Positions 48,255-56,861 of a DNA stretch of 64,000 bases are shown here, in pieces. The stretch's first letter is position 1. Each line of letters begins with the position of its first letter. The notes beneath the pieces are model-generated. The model was not told where the DNA came from, searched no databases, and saw only the letters and a list, made by a program, of their open reading frames with translations. The position numbers and the translations under genes are program-made. This DNA is from Aureimonas frigidaquae (lineage in GTDB: Bacteria > Pseudomonadota > Alphaproteobacteria > Rhizobiales > Rhizobiaceae), in NCBI RefSeq assembly GCF_001463905.1, contig NZ_BBWR01000003.1:309095-373094 (forward strand), read 5' to 3'.

Positions 48255-49109
48255 ATGGCCGAACTCGTCGCCGCCGTCGTGCAGATGCGCTCCACCATGG
48301 AGCCGTCGGAAAATCTCGTTGCGCTCGAACAACTGGTGGGCGAGGCCGCCGGACGCGGCGCCGCCTATGTCCAGACGCCGGAAATGACGGGCGCGGTCTG
48401 CCGTGACCGCGATCATCTCCTGGCCAACCTGAAGCCGGAACAGGACGATCCGATCGTCAAGGCGGCCGCCACCCTCGCGCGGCGGCACGCCATCTACCTG
48501 CATATCGGCTCCACGGCGATCCGGGCTCCCGGCGGCATGGCCGCCAACCGCGCCTTCCTGTTCGGGCCCGACGGAACGCGTGTGGAAAGCTACGACAAGA
48601 TTCACATGTTCGACGTCGATCTCGACAACGGGGAGAGCTGGCGCGAATCGCGAACCTACGTCCCCGGCGAACGGGCGGCATTGGCGCGCTTCAGCGTGGA
48701 CGGGGCGGATGTGCGCCTGGGATTTGCCGTCTGCTACGACATGCGCTTTCCCGAGCTGTTCCGGGCCGAGGCGCTGGCGGGCGCCAATATCCTGACCGCT
48801 CCGGCGGCCTTCACGCGCCAGACGGGCGAGGCGCATTGGCATGTTCTGCTGCGGGCCCGCGCCATCGAAAACAACACCTTTATGATCGCGGCGGCACAGG
48901 GCGGGCGCCATGCCGATGGCCGCGAGACCTACGGCCACTCCATCATCATCGATCCCTGGGGCAAGGTGGCGGCCGAAGTGGATGGTGACGAACCCGGCGT
49001 GGCCGTCGCCCGGCTGGACCTGTCGGCCGTGGATGCGGCGCGGGGCAAGATCCCGAACCTGAAGAACCGGCGCCCCTTCGCAACGGATTTCACGGCGCGC
49101 GCTTCATGA
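48255..49109 (+). CDS. Carbon-nitrogen hydrolase (nitrilase superfamily, Nit1-like)
   Basis: A 284-residue amidase with the Glu-Lys-Cys triad intact: E43 (TPEMTG), K115 (YDKIHMFDVDL) and C160 (AVCYDMRFPELF). The YDKIHMFDVDL and CYDMRFPE patterns place it with Nit1/deaminated-glutathione amidases. Those repair a side product of transaminases acting on glutathione. Its position 3 bases after the glutaredoxin gene fits a thiol-related task. The stop overlaps the next gene by 4 bases. Confidence 0.9.
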   Translation: MAELVAAVVQMRSTMEPSENLVALEQLVGEAAGRGAAYVQTPEMTGAVCRDRDHLLANLKPEQDDPIVKAAATLARRHAIYLHIGSTAIRAPGGMAANRAFLFGPDGTRVESYDKIHMFDVDLDNGESWRESRTYVPGERAALARFSVDGADVRLGFAVCYDMRFPELFRAEALAGANILTAPAAFTRQTGEAHWHVLLRARAIENNTFMIAAAQGGRHADGRETYGHSIIIDPWGKVAAEVDGDEPGVAVARLDLSAVDAARGKIPNLKNRRPFATDFTARAS

Positions 49110-49564
49110 TCCACTACGCCTTGCGTTGCCGCGGTTGCAGCCATGGCTTCGATGGCTGGTTCCGCTCCGCCCAGGACTATGACACCCAGTCCCAGCGCGG
49201 GCTGGTGGCATGCCCGTCCTGCGGCGCCGGTGCAGTGGAAAAGGCCCTGATGGCGCCTGCCGTGGGCCGCCCTATGGGGAGCCCGGACGGCGATGCGCCC
49301 GCCACCAAGGGGGCTGACAGCGTCGCCCTGGCCGATCCGCGCGCCGCAGAGGTGGTGAAGACGTTCCATGCCTTCGTGCGCGCGCTTCGCTCGAACTCCG
49401 ATTATGTGGGGCCGCGCTTTGCCGAAGAGGCGCGGCGCATCCACTTCGGAGAGGCGGAGCCCCGCGGCATCTACGGCGAGGCCAGCGGAGACGAGGTGAA
49501 GGCCTTGCTGGACGACGGCGTTCCGGCCCTGCCGCTGCCCCGCCTGCCCGAAGACGGAAACTGA
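49106..49564 (+). CDS. DUF1178 family protein
   Basis: A 152-residue protein with an N-terminal zinc-ribbon-like arrangement of cysteines (C8, C11, C36, C39), then a conserved region ending near the C-terminus with HFGEAEPRGIYGEAS. DUF1178 proteins usually follow a grxC/nitrilase pair in alphaproteobacteria, as here. Function is unknown; a small metal-binding or adaptor role is possible. Its ATG overlaps the amidase stop by 4 bases. Confidence 0.88.
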   Translation: MIHYALRCRGCSHGFDGWFRSAQDYDTQSQRGLVACPSCGAGAVEKALMAPAVGRPMGSPDGDAPATKGADSVALADPRAAEVVKTFHAFVRALRSNSDYVGPRFAEEARRIHFGEAEPRGIYGEASGDEVKALLDDGVPALPLPRLPEDGN

Positions 49565-49569
49565 ACCCT

Positions 49570-49839
49570 ATGGCCAATGTCTGGCGCAAGGCGCCGTCTC
49601 CCTGCATCGGGGTCTGCAAGTTCCGCGATGCGGGCCACTGCATCGGCTGCCGCATGACCAAGCCGGAAAAGAAGGCCTTCAAGAAGCTCGGCGGCAAGAA
49701 GAAGCGGCGTGCCTTCTTCGACATGCTGGTGGAGCGCCTGAACGCGGCCGGCCGCTACGGATACTGGTCGAAGATGTACCGCCGACGCTGCGCCCGCAAG
49801 GACAGGGATTGTCCGCTGGACGAGCTCGGCCATGGTTAG
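49570..49839 (+). CDS. DUF1289 protein, first of two tandem copies
   Basis: An 89-residue protein with cysteines C12, C16, C24 and C27 in the pattern PSPCIGVCKFRDAGHCIGC, the DUF1289 hallmark and a likely metal-binding site. A basic tail (KKLGGKKKRRAFF, then MYRRRCARKDRDC) suggests RNA, DNA or membrane contact. Function unknown. The second copy starts 26 bases after this stop. The two align without gaps over the first 30 residues, including all four cysteines. Confidence 0.85.
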   Translation: MANVWRKAPSPCIGVCKFRDAGHCIGCRMTKPEKKAFKKLGGKKKRRAFFDMLVERLNAAGRYGYWSKMYRRRCARKDRDCPLDELGHG

Positions 49840-49865
49840 ACCGCCCCGCGCCAGGAGACAGTCCC

Positions 49866-50138
49866 GTGTCCGATAGCTGGTCCACCGCCCCATCGCCCTG
49901 TGTCGATATCTGCAAGTACAAGCGCCAGGGCCGCTGCGTTGGTTGCACCATGACGAAGGCAGAAAAAGACGCCTTCCCCCAATCGGGCAGCGCAGAGATG
50001 AAGCGCGATTTCATTCTGCGCGTCGTGGAGCGCGTATCGCTCGAGCGCAACCCGGCCTTCTGGGCCATGGCCTACCGGCGCAAATGCGCCAAGGAGGGAG
50101 TGCCGTGCCCGCTCGACGAGGCCGGGCCGGATGCATAA
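49866..50138 (+). CDS. DUF1289 protein, second of two tandem copies
   Basis: A 90-residue paralog of the gene just upstream, with cysteines again at 12, 16, 24 and 27 (PSPCVDICKYKRQGRCVGC). Both copies also share a Tyr/Phe-Trp-X-Met-X-Tyr-Arg-Arg segment and an ending like CPLDE. A GTG start at 49866 is used because it aligns with the first copy and has AGGAGA upstream. The likely history is a tandem duplication followed by divergence, since identity outside the motif is modest. Function unknown. Confidence 0.82.
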   Translation: MSDSWSTAPSPCVDICKYKRQGRCVGCTMTKAEKDAFPQSGSAEMKRDFILRVVERVSLERNPAFWAMAYRRKCAKEGVPCPLDEAGPDA

Positions 50139-50163
50139 GATGGTAAAGGCCTTTCATTAAAAC

Positions 50164-50592
50164 ATGCCACTCTTATACTATCCCTCTGCCGGAGAAATTG
50201 TCCTCTGTAATTATTCAACAGGCTTCATTAAACCAGAAATGGTAAAGCTTCGGCCCGTCGTAATTGTTTCACCTAGACTACGGCGACGGGCTGACCTTGT
50301 CGCCGTTGTTCCGCTTAGCACCACGCCACCCAATCCGGCAGAGCCTCACCATTGCTGCCTTAGTCTGGTGGTGCCGTTGCCTGCGCCGTTCGAGACGCCG
50401 CAAATGTGGGCGAAATGCGATATGGTTTCGACTGTGGCATTGTCCCGGCTCGATCGATTTCGTGATGGCAGGGCGCCCGGCGGCGGTGCTCGACGGTTTA
50501 GAACGGGTAACGTAAGTGCCGCCCAACTGATCGAAATACGCCGAGCTATCCTGCATGGTCTTGGGTTGGGTTCATTGACGATTCACCTCTAG
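50164..50592 (+). CDS. PemK/MazF-family toxin-like protein, no antitoxin seen
   Basis: A 142-residue protein with the PemK/MazF pattern: PSAGEIVLCNYSTGF, then KPEMVKLRPVVIVSPR and LVAVVPLSTTPP. Members of the family are mRNA-cutting endoribonucleases paired with an antitoxin. No small antitoxin gene flanks it: DUF1289 is upstream and over 400 bases of non-coding DNA lie downstream. Base composition is markedly lower in GC than in the neighbours, and several codons are rare for this genome (AAT, ATT, TAT), suggesting transfer. It may be an orphan or an altered toxin. Confidence 0.8.
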   Translation: MPLLYYPSAGEIVLCNYSTGFIKPEMVKLRPVVIVSPRLRRRADLVAVVPLSTTPPNPAEPHHCCLSLVVPLPAPFETPQMWAKCDMVSTVALSRLDRFRDGRAPGGGARRFRTGNVSAAQLIEIRRAILHGLGLGSLTIHL

Positions 50593-51024
50593 GCGCTTAT
50601 GTCAATGAGCGTTCCCGCTCTGCTTCGGCATCGGGCTTGGAGACTGCTTCTTAATCGAAGCAGCGGGCCTTGCTTCTGCGATAACAAGCTTGCGAGGCCG
50701 TCGATGTGTTCGGGAAAGCCCTGCCAGGACGGTGGGGCTTTTCGCGTATTCAGGTCAGCTATCCCCGGAAAGCGATCGTAGGTGCGCTACCCACGCCCTC
50801 AACAAACTCCTTTTCGTGCATGCGCTTGATCCGGTACCGATCCGACCGTGGTCGGTTTTGAGCCATACGGGATTGGCTCCATGGTTGCCTGTACGCACCC
50901 TCCGACGAATTGGCCGCCAGCATCAGAGCCATGCGCCAAGAATGGACACCTCCCCGACCTCAACCCCGTCACCAACCAGACGTGGCCTTCGTGAAAGGCG
51001 AACAATCTTATAGCTGAATGCCGC
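50593..51024. other. Gene-free low-GC segment after the toxin gene
   Basis: No gene is convincing in these 432 bases. Short open frames lack ribosome sites and third-position bias. Seen hairpins are CTGCTTC-TTAATC-GAAGCAG (50644-50663), AAAGCCC (50715-50721) with GGGCTTT (50735-50741), and a small terminator-like stem at 50842. The segment may be the rest of a transferred fragment that brought in the toxin gene. Confidence 0.5.
50842..50859 (+). terminator. Short terminator-like hairpin
   Basis: CCGAC (50842-50846) pairs with GTCGG (50851-50855) around CGTG and is followed by TTTT. It could end a transcript from the toxin gene, but the 5-bp stem is short. Confidence 0.3.
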
Positions 51025-52434
51025 CTACCCGAGCCGTCCGAGGAGGATGCCGGCGCCGGCGCCGATCGCCAGGAGTGGGGCGACGCCGAGTTTGAAGCGC
51101 AGGAGCAGCGCGGCGGAAAGAAGCGCCAGGCAGCCGGCCCGCCAGTCGAAGGAGGCGAGGATCGGGATGTCGGGTCCGATGCCGGCGCCATTGAGGGGGC
51201 GGGTCTGCCTGAACAGGATATGCAGGCCGAACCAGAGCGACAGGTTCAGGATCACGCCCACGATGGCTGCCGTCACGGCCGATAGAGCGGCGGCGAGGCG
51301 CTGGTGCCCGCGAAGGGCTTCCACATAAGGCGCTCCGAGGAAGATCCACAGGAAGGAAGGCGCGAAGGTGACCCAGAGCGTCAGCGCCGCGCCGATGCTG
51401 CCTGACAGGAAGGGGTCGAGGATGCCCGGATTGCGATAGGCGGCCAGGAAGCCGACGAATTGCAGGACCAGGATGAGCGGCCCGGGGGTCGTTTCGGCAA
51501 GTCCCAGCCCGTCCAGCATCTCACCCGGCGCAAGCCAGCCCAGACCCTCCACGGCCGCCTGCGCCACATAGGCCAGGACGGCATAGGCGCCGCCGAAGCT
51601 GACGGCCGCCATCAGGCTGAAGAAGCCGGCGATCTGCGTGAAGACCGCATCCGGACCCAGGGCGAGTACGCTGACGAGAAGTGGCGTGAGCCAGAGCGCG
51701 AGCCACACGACTAGAACCCGAAGCGCCGTGCGGGCACAGGGCCGCGTATGCTCCAGCATACCCTCGGCCAGCATGGTATCGATGGCTGACGGCAGGGGTG
51801 CCGGGGCGCCTGCGCTTGCCGCCACGGCCGAGGGCCGGCGCCCATGCGCGATCCAGCCCGCCAGACCCGCGGCCATGATGACGAGCGGGAAGGGGATCTG
51901 CAGCATAAAGAGCGCCAGGAAGGCCGCCAGGGCCACGCTGCGGGAGAAGCGGTCGATAAGGGCGCGGCGGCCGATGCGCAGGAGCGCCTGCAGGACGATC
52001 GCAAGGACGGCCGCCTTGATGCCGAGGAACGCCGCGTCCACGGCCGGCACGCTCCGATACAGGACGTAGAGGATGCTCAAAGCCAGCATCAGCCCGGCAC
52101 CGGGCAGGATGAAAAGAAGACCGGCGATGAGGCCGCCCAAAGTGCGGTGCAGGAGCCAACCTGTATAGGTGGCAAGCTGCTGCGCCTCGGGCCCTGGAAG
52201 GATCATGCAGTAGTTGAGCGCATGCAGGAACCGCTTCTCGTCGATCCAGCGCTTCTCGTCCACCAGCTCACGGTGCATGAGCGCGATCTGGCCGGCCGGG
52301 CCGCCGAAGGACAGAAGGCCGATCCGGGCAAAGCAGCGCGTCATGGCCCGCAGGCTCGGCCGGGGAACCGGCAGGTGCGAGCTGGCAGGCGGTGCTCCTT
52401 GCGTGTCCGCGTGCCTCGCCTCGCTCAGGGCCAT
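51025..52434 (-). CDS. chrA: Chromate transporter ChrA (long form)
   Basis: A 469-residue inner-membrane protein with two homologous CHR domains of about 200 residues. The first begins near residue 35 ([22 protein letters not shown]) and holds the [14 protein letters not shown] segment. The second begins near residue 250 ([18 protein letters not shown]) with [15 protein letters not shown]. Each CHR domain has several membrane segments. ChrA exports chromate in exchange for protons or sulfate; some members have other roles. It overlaps the hemF stop by 10 bases and is probably transcribed with it. Confidence 0.9.
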   Translation of the reverse strand: MALSEARHADTQGAPPASSHLPVPRPSLRAMTRCFARIGLLSFGGPAGQIALMHRELVDEKRWIDEKRFLHALNYCMILPGPEAQQLATYTGWLLHRTLGGLIAGLLFILPGAGLMLALSILYVLYRSVPAVDAAFLGIKAAVLAIVLQALLRIGRRALIDRFSRSVALAAFLALFMLQIPFPLVIMAAGLAGWIAHGRRPSAVAASAGAPAPLPSAIDTMLAEGMLEHTRPCARTALRVLVVWLALWLTPLLVSVLALGPDAVFTQIAGFFSLMAAVSFGGAYAVLAYVAQAAVEGLGWLAPGEMLDGLGLAETTPGPLILVLQFVGFLAAYRNPGILDPFLSGSIGAALTLWVTFAPSFLWIFLGAPYVEALRGHQRLAAALSAVTAAIVGVILNLSLWFGLHILFRQTRPLNGAGIGPDIPILASFDWRAGCLALLSAALLLRFKLGVAPLLAIGAGAGILLGRLG

Positions 52435-53333
52435 TTGACGACGGGCGGCATGGACGACAGGATCGAATGCACGTTCCCCCCCGTCTTCAGGCCGAACAGG
52501 GTTCCCCGGTCATAGAGCAGGTTGTATTCCACATAGCGTCCGCGCTGGACGAGCTGTTCCTCGCGGTCGGCCTCGGTATAGGTCTTGTGCATGTTCTGCC
52601 GCACGATGTGCGGGTACACCACGAGGAACGCCTTGCCGAGATCCCGCGTGAAGGCGAAGTCGGCTTCCCAGCCACCGGCCTCTTCCGGCGAATGCAGCCA
52701 GTCGTAGAAGATGCCGCCCACACCCCGGGCTTCGTTGCGATGCGGCAGGAAGAAGTATTCGTCGCACCACTGCTTGTAGCGGTCGTAATTGGCAACGGCG
52801 CCATGGCGCTCGCAGACGAAGCGCATGGCCTTGTGGAAGGCCATGGTGTCGGGATCCTCCTGGGTGCGGCGGCGCGCCAGGGTGGGCGTCAGATCGGCGC
52901 CGCCCCCGAACCATTGTCCGGTCGTCACCACCATGCGGGTGTTCATGTGGACGGCCGGCACGTTCGGATTGCGCATATGGGCAATGAGCGAGATGCCGGA
53001 GGCCCAGAAGTTCGGATCGTCGCTCGCGCCGGGGATCTGCTTGGCGAAATCGGCGCTGAACTGGCCATGGACGGTCGACACATGAACGCCGACCTTTTCG
53101 AAAACGCGGCCATGCATCATCGACATGACGCCGCCGCCGCCGTCCTTCTCACGCTGCCAGGGGGTGCGCTGGAACCGTCCGGGCGGTGTCCCACCATCGG
53201 CATCCAGTTCGTCCTCCAGAGTCTCGAAGGCCTCGCAGATGCGGTCGCGCAGTTGCTCGAACCATTCGCGCGCCGCCTGTTTCTTGTCTTCCAGCCCTTC
53301 AGGCAAGCCCTGCGGTAGATCCGGTCGTTCCAT
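52425..53333 (-). CDS. hemF: Oxygen-dependent coproporphyrinogen III oxidase
   Basis: A 302-residue enzyme of haem synthesis that oxidatively decarboxylates coproporphyrinogen III. The family core is complete: [49 protein letters not shown] and [20 protein letters not shown]. The start at 53333 has GGAGGA upstream. An upstream reading to 53393 has no family match. The order hemF-chrA is not known to be functional. Confidence 0.96.
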   Translation of the reverse strand: MERPDLPQGLPEGLEDKKQAAREWFEQLRDRICEAFETLEDELDADGGTPPGRFQRTPWQREKDGGGGVMSMMHGRVFEKVGVHVSTVHGQFSADFAKQIPGASDDPNFWASGISLIAHMRNPNVPAVHMNTRMVVTTGQWFGGGADLTPTLARRRTQEDPDTMAFHKAMRFVCERHGAVANYDRYKQWCDEYFFLPHRNEARGVGGIFYDWLHSPEEAGGWEADFAFTRDLGKAFLVVYPHIVRQNMHKTYTEADREEQLVQRGRYVEYNLLYDRGTLFGLKTGGNVHSILSSMPPVVKWP

Positions 53334-53499
53334 GTCGTCCTCCAGCAGCATAACGCGCCGCCCACGCAAAGGTTGTGCTTGCCCACCATGCAACCCAAGC
53401 GGCGCGAAGATTAGAACAATGCGTCCTTATTGGGAATTGCCGAGTCCAACTTGAGGGCGAGCGCCACTCTCCTAGATGATGTGTTTCGAGGAGACGTCC

Positions 53500-53763
53500 A
53501 TGCCGGCACAGCGCACACCGCCCCTCGATGGGCTCCGGCGCCAGCTCGCCCGCAGCCGCGCTGGCAAAGGCGCGGGCGCGAACCCGGCCGATTCCTTTAT
53601 CCGCCAGACCTACGCCCTCCCGCGCGATGAAGCGCGCAGCGTGGCGCGGCAGTGGTTCGAGCGCTACCCGAAGGCGGCTTACTGGACCTCGGTGGAAAGC
53701 TGGCGGAGCCTGCCGGACGACCGAATCGAATTCACCATGCGGCGCCTGCCTTCCGCCGATTGA
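53500..53763 (+). CDS. Hypothetical small basic protein
   Basis: An 87-residue protein starting MPAQRTPPLDGLRRQLARSR. It is Arg-rich with a conserved-looking middle (FIRQTYALPRDEARSVARQWFERYP then AYWTSVESWRSLPDDRIEF). No domain is recognised. The start at 53500 has an AGGAGA ribosome site; 53476 is an in-frame alternative. High-GC third positions support coding. It ends 11 bases from the convergent gene at 53775. Confidence 0.6.
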   Translation: MPAQRTPPLDGLRRQLARSRAGKGAGANPADSFIRQTYALPRDEARSVARQWFERYPKAAYWTSVESWRSLPDDRIEFTMRRLPSAD

Positions 53764-53774
53764 GCCATGCCGCG

Positions 53775-54098
53775 TCAGGCTGCGGCGCGGACCGGCTCGC
53801 TCGTTTCGTCGCAGAGGGCCAGCCCCAGATGGCGTGCCGCGAAGGCGCGTGCGGCGGAAAGATCGTCGCCCGGAAAGACGGCCGCCAGCAGCACCTCGCC
53901 GCGGAGGTGCCGCTGCTCGGGCAGATGCGGGACGAGGTAGAGATGGGTGAAGACCTCACCCGCCGACCGGTGGACCACGCCGAAGACCGTGGAGGCTCGC
54001 GCCCGCCCGCCCGGCATGATCGCCGTCCGGCCCATGCAGAGGGCGGTGTCGCCCGCGCGCAGATGCAGCCTGGAGGAAGGATCGAAACCGGAGCCCAT
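53775..54098 (-). CDS. Hypothetical small protein
   Basis: A 107-residue product (MGSGFDPSSRLHLRAGD start) with the segment VVHRSAGEVFTHLYLVPHLPEQ. Third codon positions are strongly GC-rich, unlike the opposite-strand frames here, which favours this reading. An AAGGGCAC lies before the ATG at 54098. No domain is recognised and no signal peptide is evident. It lies in the gap between hemF and the polyol operon and is convergent with the gene at 53500. Confidence 0.5.
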   Translation of the reverse strand: MGSGFDPSSRLHLRAGDTALCMGRTAIMPGGRARASTVFGVVHRSAGEVFTHLYLVPHLPEQRHLRGEVLLAAVFPGDDLSAARAFAARHLGLALCDETSEPVRAAA

Positions 54099-54381
54099 AG
54101 GTCGTGCCCTTTCTTGCGAAAGCCTGTCTGAATGGCGCGACGATGTGGCGTATCCGCTTGGTTGCCGGTTCGGCCACATCCCTTCCCCCTTTCGGGAGAA
54201 AGCGCCACCTTGCCCGGAATGGCAGGTTGGCGTTGGGCCGCGCCCAACTCTTGATGCGAGGGGTTGCATGCCATGTCGGCGCCGCAAGCGCAAGGGGCGC
54301 CGTCGACCCCGTTTGACACATCGCCGCACCGACGCCATGACAATGCGGATCGAGGGGAACCGCAAAGGCAATCCGCGCACC

Positions 54382-55335
54382 ATGGCCAAGCCACGGCAGG
54401 ACGATACGCAACGGCTGGACGACGCGGCACGCGCCGGATGGCTTTACTACGTGGCCGGGCGTACGCAGGACGATATCGCACGCCAGCTCGGCATTTCACG
54501 CCAGAGCGCGCAGCGGCTCGTATCGCTGTCGGTCAGCGCCGGGCTCGTCAAGGTGAGAATCGACCATCCGATCGCCGCCTGCCTGGATCTGGCGCAGGCG
54601 CTGCGCACGCGCTTCGGCCTGCGCCTTGCCGATGTGGTGCCGACCGACCCGTCCTCAGGCTCCACGACGCTCGGCGTCGCGCTCGCCGGCTCGGCCGAAC
54701 TGGCGCGGCGGCTGGCCGATCCTGAACCGGGGATCATCGCCATGGGGACGGGCCGCACGCTGAAGGCGGCCGTCGAGCAGCTCTCGCCCATCGGTTGCCC
54801 ACAGCACCGCATCGTCTCCCTGACAGGCAACATCACGCTGGACGGCTCGGCCTCGGTCTTCAACGTGATCTTCTCCATGGCCGACAAGGTCGCCGCGCCG
54901 CTCTTTCCCATGCCGCTTCCCGTTGTCGTATCCTCGCCGCAGGAGCGCGCGCTCCTGCACCAGCAGAAGGTCGTGGCCCGGACCCTGTCCCTCGCGGCCA
55001 AGGCCAACGTGACCTTCGTGGGCATCGGCGAGATCGGGCCGGGTGCGCCCTTGATGAAGGACCGCTTCATCTCACCCGAAGAGTGCGACGAACTGGTCCG
55101 GCTGGGCGGTGTGGGGGAAATCGTGGGTTGGGTCTTCGACGCGGCCGGCGCCATTCTCGACTGCCCCTACAATGAGCGCGTGGCGAGCGCGCCGCTGCCG
55201 CCGGCGGACCGGTCGGACGTCATCGCGCTGGCCATGGGGCCGGCAAAGCTGGCCGCGCTGGCAGCCGCCGTACAGGGCGGGCTCGTCAGCGGGCTCATCA
55301 CGGACGAGGCGACGGCAGAGGCGCTTCTGGCGTAA
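54382..55335 (+). CDS. SorC-family sugar-binding transcriptional regulator
   Basis: A 317-residue regulator with an N-terminal helix-turn-helix (AGRTQDDIARQLGISRQSAQRLV, about residues 25-47, written here only as its family type) and a C-terminal sugar-binding SorC domain. Regulators of this type respond to phosphorylated sugars and control polyol genes. It stands immediately upstream of, and in line with, the sugar-alcohol ABC operon and probably controls it through a palindrome at 55426-55441. The start at 54382 fits the family; another ATG lies at 54337. A SmoC-like role is inferred from context. Confidence 0.86.
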   Translation: MAKPRQDDTQRLDDAARAGWLYYVAGRTQDDIARQLGISRQSAQRLVSLSVSAGLVKVRIDHPIAACLDLAQALRTRFGLRLADVVPTDPSSGSTTLGVALAGSAELARRLADPEPGIIAMGTGRTLKAAVEQLSPIGCPQHRIVSLTGNITLDGSASVFNVIFSMADKVAAPLFPMPLPVVVSSPQERALLHQQKVVARTLSLAAKANVTFVGIGEIGPGAPLMKDRFISPEECDELVRLGGVGEIVGWVFDAAGAILDCPYNERVASAPLPPADRSDVIALAMGPAKLAALAAAVQGGLVSGLITDEATAEALLA

Positions 55336-55387
55336 GGCGAACCCGGCAACCGTATAGTTGCTTGTGCACTGCATCAACCACCACGGA

Positions 55388-55441
55388 TTGACAAGCTGCC
55401 TGGAGATTGAGAATTTGCCCAGGAGGCGGGTAATTGCCCGC
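55388..55441 (+). promoter_or_regulatory. Promoter and palindrome of the polyol operon
   Basis: A -35 TTGACA (55388-55393) is followed by a weak -10 GAATTT (55411-55416) after 17 bases. Just downstream GCGGGTAATTGCCCGC (55426-55441) is a palindrome apart from one mismatched pair, placed over the expected start of transcription. It is the best candidate site for the SorC-type regulator. Confidence 0.5.
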
Positions 55442-55468
55442 ATATTAAGCTGGGAGGCTCATCTCGAC

Positions 55469-56785
55469 ATGTTGAAAATCGCGCTCCTGACCGGCGCGGC
55501 GTCGCTCGCCGCCCTGTCCGGTCCTGTTATGGCACAGCAGACGCTCACCATCGCCACCGTCAACAATGGCGACATGATCCGGATGCAGGGTCTGACGCAG
55601 GACTTCACGCAGAAGCATCCCGACATCCAGCTCAACTGGGTGACGCTGGAAGAAAACGTCCTGCGCCAGCGCGTCACGACCGACATCGCCACCAAGGGCG
55701 GCCAGTTCGACGTGATGACGATCGGCACCTACGAGGTTCCGATCTGGGCCAAGAACCAGTGGCTCCTGCCGCTCGACAATCTCGGCGCCGACTACGACGC
55801 CGAGGATATCCTGCCCCCGATCCGCGAAGCCCTTTCGGCGGACGGCAAGCTCTTTGCGGCGCCCTTCTATGCCGAAAGCGCGATGACGCTCTACCGCAAG
55901 GACCTGTTCGAGGCGGCCGGCATGACCATGCCGGAGGCCCCGACCTGGCAGTTCATCGCGCAGGCGGCGCAGAAGATTTCCGAGGCGAACTCGAACGTCT
56001 ACGGCATCTGCCTGCGCGGCAAGCCCGGCTGGGGCGAGAACATGGCGTTCCTCGGCTCGATGGCGCGCAGCTATGGCGCCAACTATTTCGACGCGAACTG
56101 GCAGCCGCAATTCGAAAGCGAAGGCTGGAAGTCCGCCGTCGCCCAATATGTCGAACTCCTGACCAAATACGGCCCCCCGGGCGCGGCGTCGAACGGCTTC
56201 AACGAAAACCTCACGCTGTTCAACCAGGGCCGCTGCGCCATGTGGATGGACGCGACCGTCGCGGCCTCCTTCGTGACCAATCCGAAGGAAAGCCAGGTCG
56301 CCGACAAGGTCGGCTTCGCGCCCTTCCCCTGCGGTGTGGAGAATTGCCCGAACAAGGGTGCCAACTGGCTCTGGGCCTGGTCGCTCGCCATTCCCGCGGG
56401 CTCGCAGAAGGCCGATGCCGCCGAAACCTTCATCGCCTGGGCGACCTCCAAGGCCTATCTGGAGCTCGTGGCCGGCAAGGAAGGCTGGGCCAACGTTCCC
56501 CCCGGAACGCGCACCTCGCTCTATGAGAACCAGGAATACCTGAGCGCAGCGCCCTTCGCGGCCCAGACCCTGCAGGCCATCGACAATGCCGATCCGTCGA
56601 TCAAGCCGGACAAGCCTTATGTCGGCCTGCAATTTGCGGCCATACCGGAGTTCCAGGGCCTCGGCACCGCCGTCGGCCAGCAGATGGCGGCGGCCGTGTC
56701 CGGCTCCATGCCGCCCGAGCAGGCGCTTGCCGCGGCCCAGCAGACGGCCATGCGTGAAATGACGCGCGGCGGCTACATCAAGTAG
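55469..56785 (+). CDS. smoE: Sugar-alcohol ABC transporter, periplasmic binding protein
   Basis: A 438-residue substrate-binding protein with a signal peptide (residues 1-22, ending VMA). The mature part is typical of cluster D binding proteins. Segments such as QQTLTIATVNNGDMIRM and FDVMTIGTYEVPIWAKNQW match SmoE-type sorbitol/mannitol binding proteins. It should capture a hexitol or pentitol in the periplasm for the permeases SmoF and SmoG. The ATG at 55469 gives the signal peptide; an upstream start at 55358 does not. It is followed by a perfect 11-bp hairpin. Confidence 0.9.
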   Translation: MLKIALLTGAASLAALSGPVMAQQTLTIATVNNGDMIRMQGLTQDFTQKHPDIQLNWVTLEENVLRQRVTTDIATKGGQFDVMTIGTYEVPIWAKNQWLLPLDNLGADYDAEDILPPIREALSADGKLFAAPFYAESAMTLYRKDLFEAAGMTMPEAPTWQFIAQAAQKISEANSNVYGICLRGKPGWGENMAFLGSMARSYGANYFDANWQPQFESEGWKSAVAQYVELLTKYGPPGAASNGFNENLTLFNQGRCAMWMDATVAASFVTNPKESQVADKVGFAPFPCGVENCPNKGANWLWAWSLAIPAGSQKADAAETFIAWATSKAYLELVAGKEGWANVPPGTRTSLYENQEYLSAAPFAAQTLQAIDNADPSIKPDKPYVGLQFAAIPEFQGLGTAVGQQMAAAVSGSMPPEQALAAAQQTAMREMTRGGYIK

Positions 56786-56796
56786 TCGCGCCTTTC

Positions 56797-56823
56797 GCCG
56801 GCCGGCCCGCCCCGGGCCGGCCG
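56797..56823 (+). terminator. Intercistronic 11-bp GC hairpin between smoE and smoF
   Basis: CCGGCCGGCCC (56797-56807) pairs perfectly with GGGCCGGCCGG (56813-56823) around a GCCCC loop. No T-run follows. It probably protects the upstream binding-protein mRNA or lowers read-through to the permease genes, as the similar hairpin at 5150 may do in the inositol operon. Confidence 0.6.
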
Positions 56824-56861
56824 GTCATCACGAAAAGCCCCACGCGTCGGGAGTCTTCCCC

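Noticed and set aside
50164..50592. Complete toxin-antitoxin pair
   Set aside because: No small antitoxin frame with a ribosome site was found within 400 bases on either side in either strand.
50690..51013. Open frame of about 107 codons in the low-GC patch
   Set aside because: Composition and start context are not gene-like, and the translation is low in hydrophobic pattern and has no motif.
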